64,000 nucleotides of DNA, taken from positions 558,001 to 622,000 of the forward strand of contig NZ_JACHXJ010000002.1 of assembly GCF_014192015.1 (NCBI RefSeq), read 5' to 3'. Of the stretch, positions 58,324 through 64,000 are shown in pieces. The stretch is from Paenibacillus rhizosphaerae. Its GTDB lineage: Bacteria > Bacillota > Bacilli > Paenibacillales > Paenibacillaceae. A program made the translations under genes and the position numbers. The notes beneath the pieces are model-generated. The model was not told the DNA's origin, ran no database searches, and saw only the letters and a program-made list of their open reading frames with translations. Each line of letters opens with the position of its first letter. The first letter of the stretch is position 1.

Positions 58324-58922
58324 ATTGCGATGAGGCTCACAGCCTGTTCGGCATCGTTTTGGATTTGGAAGAGGAAGATCCGAGACGGATTGAGCTCGAA
58401 CAGCATACAGCCACTTGCAGTGATTGCCAATCAGAATTGGCGTTATGGAAAGAAAGCCGGGTTCTCATGATGGAATTGCAGGAGGAGCCGACGGAAGAAC
58501 AGGCGGAAGAAATCAACCGGAACGTCATGGACCGTATATACCGGGAGTCTCCGTGGCTGATTCCGGACCAGAGCAAACCTTTTGCCGTACCCGCATCTAC
58601 CCGAAAACGCATGTCCTGGTGGATTGCCGGGTTTGTCACGGTATTTTTGGTGAGCTTTCTGTATTGGGCCATCATGGATAAGCCGTTTGCTAAAGAGACA
58701 GCCGAAGCGGTACCTACCGGAATTCTTCCGACCGGCGTTGCGGGTTCGTCTGTTATGACGGAACAGATCAGCTATGTGATCCCGAAGACGAACAGCGGGA
58801 TTATCGAGCCGCTTGTCGCCGGCATGGGTCCGACCCATCCACAGTACTGGATGATTCTGTCGGTACTCGGGGTAGGAATGGCCCTCTTTTCGTTGGGAAG
58901 GGTGAGCCGTATCCGGAAATAG
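58320..58922 (+). CDS. membrane anti-sigma factor with zinc-binding (ZAS) domain
   Basis: 200 residues, ATG overlapping the sigma gene by 4 bases. The cytoplasmic N-terminus has Cys3 and the HxxxCxxC motif HTATCSDC (His29, Cys33, Cys36) of zf-HC2/ZAS anti-sigma domains. A membrane helix spans about 100-119 and a second hydrophobic segment about 178-195, so the middle part lies outside. Translational coupling and gene order mark it as the cognate inhibitor. The release mechanism may involve site-1/site-2 proteolysis, but that is inference. Confidence 0.87.
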   Translation: MNCDEAHSLFGIVLDLEEEDPRRIELEQHTATCSDCQSELALWKESRVLMMELQEEPTEEQAEEINRNVMDRIYRESPWLIPDQSKPFAVPASTRKRMSWWIAGFVTVFLVSFLYWAIMDKPFAKETAEAVPTGILPTGVAGSSVMTEQISYVIPKTNSGIIEPLVAGMGPTHPQYWMILSVLGVGMALFSLGRVSRIRK

Positions 58923-58963
58923 GTTCTTTCGCATATATATATAGAAGAAAGGGGGATACGCGC

Positions 58964-59551
58964 ATGATGATCGGTTTGATCCGACACGGGCTGACGGATT
59001 GGAACAAGCTTGGCAAAATTCAGGGACAGAGCGATATCCCTTTGAATGAAGAGGGCAGGCAGCAAGCGGAACGGCTTGGGGAAAGGCTGCTTCATGAACC
59101 GTACCGTTGGGATTTTATCATCAGCAGCAAGCTTTCCCGTGCGCGGGAAACCGGGCAGATTCTGGCCGACAAGCTTCACATTCCATTGCTTGAGCCCGAT
59201 GAGCGGCTGAATGAACGGAGTTTTGGGCAAGCGGAGGGGCTGACGGCCGAAGAGCGGGAAAGCCGCTGGGGCAAGCCGTGGGATGTGAATGATCTGGGCC
59301 AGGAGACGATCGAGCAGATTGAAGCTAGAGCTTTGGCGTTTATGGAGGATATGTGGACGGCTTATCCCGATAAAAACATGCTCGTCGTCAGTCATGGCGG
59401 GCTGCTGGCACAGCTGTACAAGTCACTGTACAGAGATAAATATACCGAACGGATTGGCAACCTGTCGCTTACGATCCTGGAGAAAAAGGATATCGACTGG
59501 GTGCCTCTCCTCTATAACTGCACCCGCCATTTGGCGGAAAAGAACGGATAA
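58964..59551 (+). CDS. histidine phosphatase family protein (phosphoglycerate mutase-like)
   Basis: 195 residues, ATG 58964 (GAAAGGGGG upstream; ATG 58967 possible). The phospho-histidine motif IRHGLTDWN is at about 6-14 (His8), followed by the second Arg in SSKLSRARET (about 52-61), the Glu in NERSFGQAEGL and the late His in VVSHGGLL (about 143-150). Members dephosphorylate sugar phosphates, phospholipid heads or cofactors; the substrate is unknown. A terminator follows directly. Confidence 0.87.
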   Translation: MMIGLIRHGLTDWNKLGKIQGQSDIPLNEEGRQQAERLGERLLHEPYRWDFIISSKLSRARETGQILADKLHIPLLEPDERLNERSFGQAEGLTAEERESRWGKPWDVNDLGQETIEQIEARALAFMEDMWTAYPDKNMLVVSHGGLLAQLYKSLYRDKYTERIGNLSLTILEKKDIDWVPLLYNCTRHLAEKNG

Positions 59552-59579
59552 CTCGGACAAGCGCCGGGTTATTTTTTTT
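59548..59579 (+). terminator. intrinsic terminator after the phosphatase gene
   Basis: ATAACTCGG pairs with CCGGGTTAT (one G-T pair), followed by a run of T to 59579. Confidence 0.85.
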
Positions 59580-59644
59580 GCCCGGATCGAATAAAAATTG
59601 TAATAATTCCCATAATGGTAGTAAAACGGCGAGGCGATGATGAC

Positions 59645-60772
59645 ATGAATTTAGCGGATATGCTTTCGTATGCGGATATCGGCCAGCTGACTACCATTGC
59701 AAGCCACTACCAATGTCAGTGCAAACGGAATTCCAAGCATGAACTGATCCAGAGCATCCTGGTCACGCTGAACCGGAGGGAATTCATCGAACAGCAGGTC
59801 AACACGGTTTCCCTTCAAGATTTACGCTTTCTTAATTCGGTTTTGTTTGATAACAGATCGTTTTACAGCGTAGAAGATCTGGCGGCTGTCGTCCGGCAGA
59901 CGGCTTTTGATATCCCGGCAAATGAGGTGCATGAGACCCCGAGGGAAGCCATCGCCCGCTATAAGCGCAGCGGCTGGCTGTTCAACGGGATGACGTCCAG
60001 TACCAAATATCTGTTTCAAATGCCGAACGATCTGAAGGACAGGTTCCGGGCCGAGCTAGGGCACACGCTGAAGCGAAAGGTCGTTAAATCCGGCGAGCCT
60101 CCGGTTTATCGGGAAGAGCAGGAACTGTGCGCCGAGGATCTGATGTACATGCTGAAGTATGTGAACCAGCAGGAGATCGAGCTGAATCAGGAATTCGTGA
60201 TGTACAAACGATACCAGCAGCAGTTAATGGACATGTTCCATGTCAGCGAGCCCCTACTGACCAAAGGGGGATGGCGCTTTGGCTATGGCAGGAGCTTCAA
60301 TGCATACCCCAACCGGATGGCACTTCTGTATGACTATGCCTTCTACCATAGATATATCGAAGAGAACGGCAGCCGGCTGGAGCTGTCCGGCAAGGGCGCA
60401 GAGCTGCTGGAAAGCGGGAGTAAAGAGAGCATGGTACAAATTTTCCGCTTTTGGTTAAAACTTTATAAAAGCGCCATACCTAACTTGGCATCCCTCGTAT
60501 ATTGGACCGGGGAATGCGCCAAGGAATGGGTAACCGCCGCTTCCCTGCATGATGCTTTGGGCTGGCTGATCAAACCGTTTTATTACGACACTGCAGAGTC
60601 GATATTAAATGAAAGAATTATCGAGATGATGATGCATCTAGGGCTAATCCGCATCGGAGAAAGTCCGGAGAGCGGCATGGTTCTGAAAATGACCGCTTTC
60701 GGACAGAAGCTGGCCAGCAAAAGCCTGAACCTCGGAAGCGGCGAGCTGGAACCGCTCATTGACAAGTCATAG
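59645..60772 (+). CDS. hypothetical helical protein
   Basis: 375 residues from ATG 59645 (GAGGCGATG upstream); ATG 59615 has no ribosome binding site. The N-terminus, MNLADMLSYADIGQLTTIAS and CKRNSKHELIQSIL, looks like a short SAP/Rho-N-type helical module. Tandem winged-helix-like segments seem to follow (about 60-150 and 240-370; YKRSGWLFNG, SGKGAELLES). No catalytic motif or membrane helix is seen. I do not recognise the family; a nucleic-acid-binding role is a guess from the helix pattern. Confidence 0.7.
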   Translation: MNLADMLSYADIGQLTTIASHYQCQCKRNSKHELIQSILVTLNRREFIEQQVNTVSLQDLRFLNSVLFDNRSFYSVEDLAAVVRQTAFDIPANEVHETPREAIARYKRSGWLFNGMTSSTKYLFQMPNDLKDRFRAELGHTLKRKVVKSGEPPVYREEQELCAEDLMYMLKYVNQQEIELNQEFVMYKRYQQQLMDMFHVSEPLLTKGGWRFGYGRSFNAYPNRMALLYDYAFYHRYIEENGSRLELSGKGAELLESGSKESMVQIFRFWLKLYKSAIPNLASLVYWTGECAKEWVTAASLHDALGWLIKPFYYDTAESILNERIIEMMMHLGLIRIGESPESGMVLKMTAFGQKLASKSLNLGSGELEPLIDKS

Positions 60773-60816
60773 CCGCCTTGTTACAATCACTCCCAAAGTT
60801 AAGGGGTGATGAAAAC

Positions 60817-61323
60817 ATGCTGTTACCTTACGGCCAGCATCTGCCAAAAGTTCACCCATCCGTCTATGTCGCGGAGGGTGCCAAAATTGTCGGTGACGTC
60901 CAAATTGGACAACAATCAAGCGTATGGTTTAACGCCGTGCTTCGGGGTGATATGGCACCCATTGTGATCGGTGACCGGTGCAACATCCAGGATGGAGTGG
61001 TAGGCCACGTCAATACGGACGAGCCGCTGATTCTCCAGGACGACGTCTCCGTCGGACATGCCGCCATCGTTCATGGCTGCACAATAGGCAAGGGTACATT
61101 AATCGGAATGGGGGCCATCGTACTGAACGGGGCCGAGATTGGTGAATATGCTTTAATAGGGGCAGGATCTATCGTAACTGAAAATAAAAAAATACCACCC
61201 TATACGCTTTCTCTGGGTTCGCCGGCGAGAGTGGTCCGTGAATTAACCGAAGAAGACTTGCGCAGAATGTATCGTACCACTCAAAACTATGTGGACAAGG
61301 GTAAAGAGTATAGGATGTTCTAA
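60817..61323 (+). CDS. gamma-carbonic anhydrase-like hexapeptide-repeat protein
   Basis: 168 residues from ATG 60817 (AAGGGGTGATG upstream). Left-handed beta-helix with hexapeptide turns from about residue 15 to 135. The zinc-ligand pattern of gamma-carbonic anhydrases is intact: CNIQDGVVGHVN (His about 65), then VGHAAIVHGC (His about 82 and 87). A C-terminal helix (about 140-165) follows SLGSPARVVREL. Related to YtoA/YrdA/PaaY-type proteins, for which carbonic anhydrase activity is often untested. Confidence 0.88.
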   Translation: MLLPYGQHLPKVHPSVYVAEGAKIVGDVQIGQQSSVWFNAVLRGDMAPIVIGDRCNIQDGVVGHVNTDEPLILQDDVSVGHAAIVHGCTIGKGTLIGMGAIVLNGAEIGEYALIGAGSIVTENKKIPPYTLSLGSPARVVRELTEEDLRRMYRTTQNYVDKGKEYRMF

Positions 61324-61347
61324 TCAAAGGTTCGGAGGTGCATCCTA

Positions 61348-61527
61348 ATGGATAAGATGAAAGCTACTTATGAAGTCATGTTGGGGCTGGCGGCTGAAAT
61401 GGTATGGGACGAAGCGTTGCGAAAACACCGGAGCGAGGAGCTTTACCGCGAAATAGACAGGGCTCTGGCATCCGGAGACGAGGCGGCTTTCCGTAACCTG
61501 ACGGATGAACTGAAGTTGCTTAATTAA
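61348..61527 (+). CDS. IDEAL-domain small protein
   Basis: 59 residues, ATG 61348, behind CGGAGGTG. The C-terminal two thirds match the IDEAL domain: EMVWDEALRKHRSEELYREI and DRALASGDEAAFRNLTDELK. This domain is found alone or at the end of YpiB/UPF0302 proteins; B. subtilis ypiB is in the same neighbourhood before ypiF. Here only the IDEAL part is present. It probably mediates protein contact. A terminator follows. Confidence 0.8.
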   Translation: MDKMKATYEVMLGLAAEMVWDEALRKHRSEELYREIDRALASGDEAAFRNLTDELKLLN

Positions 61528-61540
61528 GTGGAATAAATGA

Positions 61541-61576
61541 AAAGAAATGCAGGCACCCATGCTGCATTTCTTTTTT
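61541..61576 (+). terminator. intrinsic terminator after the IDEAL gene
   Basis: AAGAAATGCAG pairs with CTGCATTTCTT around a 9-base loop and runs into TTTTTT. Confidence 0.9.
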
Positions 61577-61678
61577 GTTGGAATGGCCTTCACCAATGAA
61601 TTTTACAAATTGCTGACACGGGAACAAGCATATTATAGAATGGAATGGTGAAAAATAATGGAAAGGGTGAACCCTTGA

Positions 61679-62119
61679 ATGAAGTTCAGCGAAGTGGAAG
61701 AGGCAACCTGGAGTGAGCTCTCCCCCTATTTCGACACCTGCCTCATCCCTTACACCGGCTTGTCGGGCAAAGAGTCTCCCATGGAAGCGACGGAGGCATT
61801 GGCCCGGCTGCGGGATTTTATGGACCTTGTCGAGATCCCGTTTAAAGGGAGGATCATTACATACCCAGCCATACAATATGGCCAAGGGGAAGATCTGTCG
61901 CTATTGCAGGAAGTTTGTCGGAACGTAAGGGAAGCGGGCTTTGCTTACGTTATTGTCATGTCGGCAGACATCAAGCTGACCCAAGGCCAGATTGAAAGCT
62001 GCGATTTGGTTCTGTGCCGGAAAGTGTTCAATGAAGAAACCGGCGGAGCAGGTATAGCAGGCCAGATTAAGGATAAAATACAGGAAATGTGGCAGCGTGC
62101 CAGCAAGATGGAAATGTGA
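61679..62119 (+). CDS. ypiF: DUF2487 protein (YpiF-like)
   Basis: 146 residues, ATG 61679, with AAAGGGTGAA upstream. Soluble, no membrane helix. MKFSEVEEATWSELSPYFDT at the start and LIPYTGLSGKESP (about 22-34) are typical of the family that precedes qcrA in Bacillus. Function unknown; the constant link to the b6c complex genes suggests a role in its assembly or control (inference). Confidence 0.82.
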   Translation: MKFSEVEEATWSELSPYFDTCLIPYTGLSGKESPMEATEALARLRDFMDLVEIPFKGRIITYPAIQYGQGEDLSLLQEVCRNVREAGFAYVIVMSADIKLTQGQIESCDLVLCRKVFNEETGGAGIAGQIKDKIQEMWQRASKMEM

Positions 62120-62180
62120 CAGAAATTCAACAATTTAATTGGGTGAATCTTCTTCCGCCTCATAAAAGAGTTGGATATTC

Positions 62181-62209
62181 TTGACGGTCTTATAAGGCTA
62201 ATATATTAT
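62181..62209 (+). promoter_or_regulatory. sigma-A promoter of qcrABC
   Basis: TTGACG (62181-62186), 17-base spacer, TATTAT (62204-62209), 81 bases before qcrA. Confidence 0.75.
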
Positions 62210-62289
62210 TATTATGTCCTAGTAAGTCGTGTGATAATAATCATTGAAAGCACTTTAAGACTTGGTTGACAAAGGGGGTTGAAGACATT

Positions 62290-62832
62290 ATGAGCAACCA
62301 AAATGAGCACCATGAACCATCTCACAAACCACCCGGTCGTAAAGAAATGTCCCGTCGACAATTTCTGACTTATACATTGGGCGGTGCCACTGCTTACATG
62401 GCAGCCGGTGCAGTCCTGCCGATGGTGCGTTTTGCTGTGGATCCGATCCTGCACAAGAAGGGCGAGGGAGAGTTCATTAAAGTTGTCGAAGAAAGCAAGA
62501 TTACCGACGAGCCTCAGGAATTCTCTTTTGAGCTGAAACAGCAGGATGGATGGTATGCAAGCACTGCAACATTAACTGCTTGGATCCGCAAGGATGAACA
62601 GGGAAAAATCTATGCGCTGTCCCCGATCTGTAAGCATTTGGGCTGTACGGTCGGCTGGAACAATGATAAAAGCTTCCCGGATGAATACCATTGCCCATGC
62701 CACGGGGCACGTTATACCAAAGAAGGCAAGAACTTGGCTGTAGCACCGAAGCCGCTCGACACCTACAAATTGAAAATTGAAAACGGTTGGATTTATTTGG
62801 GCGGGGTAGAGCCAAATACTGAAGTGAAATAG
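62290..62832 (+). CDS. qcrA: Menaquinol:cytochrome c reductase iron-sulfur subunit (Rieske)
   Basis: 180 residues from ATG 62290 (AAAGGGGG upstream). A basic N-terminus with SRRQFLTYTLGGATAYMAAG (about 21-40) is a Tat-type twin-arginine signal anchor. The Rieske cluster ligands are CKHLGC and CPCHG (about 117-122 and 136-140), then ARYTKEGKNL. It accepts electrons from menaquinol and passes them to the c-type haem. Length and position match B. subtilis QcrA (about 167). Confidence 0.95.
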   Translation: MSNQNEHHEPSHKPPGRKEMSRRQFLTYTLGGATAYMAAGAVLPMVRFAVDPILHKKGEGEFIKVVEESKITDEPQEFSFELKQQDGWYASTATLTAWIRKDEQGKIYALSPICKHLGCTVGWNNDKSFPDEYHCPCHGARYTKEGKNLAVAPKPLDTYKLKIENGWIYLGGVEPNTEVK

Positions 62833-62847
62833 GAGGCGTAGATTCGG

Positions 62848-63519
62848 ATGTTTAAGAATGTCTACAACTGGATTGATGAACGTCTTGATGTCACGCCGAT
62901 TTGGAGAGACGTGGCGGACCATGAAGTGCCGGAGCACGTTAACCCGGCGCATCATTTCTCTGCGTTTGTATACTGTTTTGGCGGATTGACGTTTTTTATC
63001 ACGGTCATCCAGATCCTGTCGGGGATGTTCCTGACTATGTATTACGTTCCGGACATCATTAACGCCTACGCCAGCGTTGAGTACCTCCAGACGAAAGTAG
63101 CCTTCGGGCAAATCGTCCGCGGTATGCACCACTGGGGGGCGAGCTTGGTTATCGTTATGATGTTCCTACATACCATGCGCGTGTTCTTCACAGGTTCCTA
63201 TAAGGCGCCTCGCGAAATGAACTGGGTTGTGGGTATGCTGATATTCTTTATCATGCTGGGTTTGGGCTTGACAGGCTATCTCCTTCCATGGGATAACAAG
63301 GCCTACTTTGCAACAAAGGTTACGCTGGAAATTGCGAATTCCGTTCCATGGCTTGGGCCGATCATTAAGGAATTCCTGCAGGGCGGTACAATCGTAGGTG
63401 CCGAGACGTTAACGCGTTTCTTCGCACTTCACGTCTTTTTCCTCCCGGCCGTGTTGCTCATTCTTCTGGTCGGACATTTTATCATGATCCGCAGACAGGG
63501 CATTTCCGGTCCACTATAA
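62848..63519 (+). CDS. qcrB: Menaquinol:cytochrome c reductase cytochrome b subunit
   Basis: 223 residues, ATG behind AGGAGGCG. Four membrane helices with the b-haem histidine pairs (MHHWGASLVIVMMFLHTMRVF-region, 21 residues at 63124-63186; and TRFFALHVFFLPAVLLILLV, about 190-209). Cys43 in FVYC matches the cysteine that binds an extra haem covalently in B. subtilis QcrB. Length (224 in B. subtilis) agrees. Confidence 0.96.
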   Translation: MFKNVYNWIDERLDVTPIWRDVADHEVPEHVNPAHHFSAFVYCFGGLTFFITVIQILSGMFLTMYYVPDIINAYASVEYLQTKVAFGQIVRGMHHWGASLVIVMMFLHTMRVFFTGSYKAPREMNWVVGMLIFFIMLGLGLTGYLLPWDNKAYFATKVTLEIANSVPWLGPIIKEFLQGGTIVGAETLTRFFALHVFFLPAVLLILLVGHFIMIRRQGISGPL

Positions 63520-63538
63520 TAAGAAGGGAGGAATATCG

Positions 63539-64000
63539 ATGGCACACGGAAACAATTCAAAAGAAAAAGTGGTATATGTAGGCGACTCGCGTGTCCGCAA
63601 AGGCAACGGGTTCATTACGCCGCCGGACTACACGTCGTATCCAGGTAAATCGGAAGCGTTTATCCCTAACTTTCTTTTGAAAGAATGGATGGTCGGTGTT
63701 GTTGTACTCGTCGGATTTCTCGTACTCACCATTGCGGAGCCAGCTCCACTGTGGTTTCCTGCGAACCCGAGTGCGTCTATTATTCCAATGCCTGACTGGT
63801 ACTTCTTGTTCCTGTATCAATACCTGAAGCTGCCATATGCATCTGGTGATTATGTCGTGTTAGGCGTCATCGGGGTGAGTGGTGTAGCATTTGGTTCGTT
63901 GCTATTGGCACCGTTTCTGGATACAGGCAAAGAACGCCGCTTCTATCGTAGACCGATCGCATCCTCGCTCATGCTGCTGTCTTTGATAGCCTGCGTTTAT
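63539..64000 (+). CDS. qcrC: Menaquinol:cytochrome c reductase cytochrome b/c subunit, N-terminal part (cut by window end)
   Basis: 154 codons are visible from ATG 63539 (AAGGGAGG upstream) to the window end, with no stop. The visible part is the subunit-IV-like domain: PPDYTSYPGKSEAFIPNFLL, membrane helix about 52-68 (VGVVVLVGFLVLTIAEP), PMPDWYFLFLYQYLK (about 83-97), further helices at about 108-124 and near the end. The cytochrome c domain with CxxCH would lie beyond base 64000. Confidence 0.93.
   Translation, partial: MAHGNNSKEKVVYVGDSRVRKGNGFITPPDYTSYPGKSEAFIPNFLLKEWMVGVVVLVGFLVLTIAEPAPLWFPANPSASIIPMPDWYFLFLYQYLKLPYASGDYVVLGVIGVSGVAFGSLLLAPFLDTGKERRFYRRPIASSLMLLSLIACVY

Overview
The window is a gene-dense, mostly plus-strand piece of a Gram-positive, endospore-forming Bacillota chromosome. 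Gene order follows the Bacillus subtilis ribH-to-qcr arc. The moderately high GC, many GTG/TTG starts, strong GGAGG-type ribosome binding sites and the inserted genes suggest Paenibacillus or a close relative (inference). I see no rRNA, tRNA, CRISPR array, prophage or insertion sequence.

Layout. 1-6743: end of ribH, chromosome segregation (scpA, scpB), sporulation and cortex genes (ytfI-like, ytfJ, dacB-spmA-spmB), a degenerate amidase-like protein and rluB. 6872-12677: cytochrome c biogenesis and redox regulation (resA-resB-resC, resD-resE). 12845-14966: serA on the minus strand behind a T-box leader. 15042-22820: a CPBP protease, a Lys/Ala-rich membrane protein, a phosphoesterase, a polysaccharide deacetylase, mecA, prsW, ypeB, ypfA and ypfB. 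22927-28821: cmk, plsC, an S1-domain protein, der, plsY, gpsA. 28892-33733: spoVIF, yphE, a ferredoxin/nucleotidyltransferase/ferredoxin cassette, yphF, spoIVA. 34021-37785: a complete sugar-type ABC importer. 37956-45557: hbs, mtrB (TRAP), the menaquinone tail genes hepS-menG-ubiA-ubiX-hepT, ndk, cheR. 45915-57231: the aromatic supra-operon aroC-aroB-aroH-trpEDCFBA-hisC-tyrA. 57269-61527: a predicted small RNA, an ECF sigma/anti-sigma pair, a phosphatase, an unknown protein, a gamma-carbonic anhydrase, an IDEAL protein. 61679-64000: ypiF and qcrA-qcrB-qcrC, the last cut by the window edge.

How it works together. Many genes serve sporulation and germination (ytfJ, dacB, spmA, spmB, ypeB, spoVIF, spoIVA), and sigma-E or sigma-G-like promoters can be read before dacB, spoIVA and ypeB. 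Others form the respiratory chain: ResABC for cytochrome c, ResDE, menaquinone side chain and ring genes, and the b6c complex. The aromatic block carries its own control circuit: mtrB encodes TRAP, and the trpE leader holds an evenly spaced (G/T)AG array, an antiterminator match and a terminator.

The most novel-looking signal is at 57234-57379. Just after tyrA lies a perfect TTGACA-17-TATAAT promoter whose spacer is a 16/16 match to the CcpA cre consensus, with a second near-perfect cre 43 bp upstream. About 75 nt on is a strong intrinsic terminator. This reads as a catabolite-controlled small RNA with a pyrimidine-rich, anti-Shine-Dalgarno-like stretch. Other points: a hairpin burying the ribosome binding site of a 54-residue gene, a ResE with almost no extracytoplasmic domain, ypeB without sleB, and ubiA/ubiX inside the menaquinone cluster.
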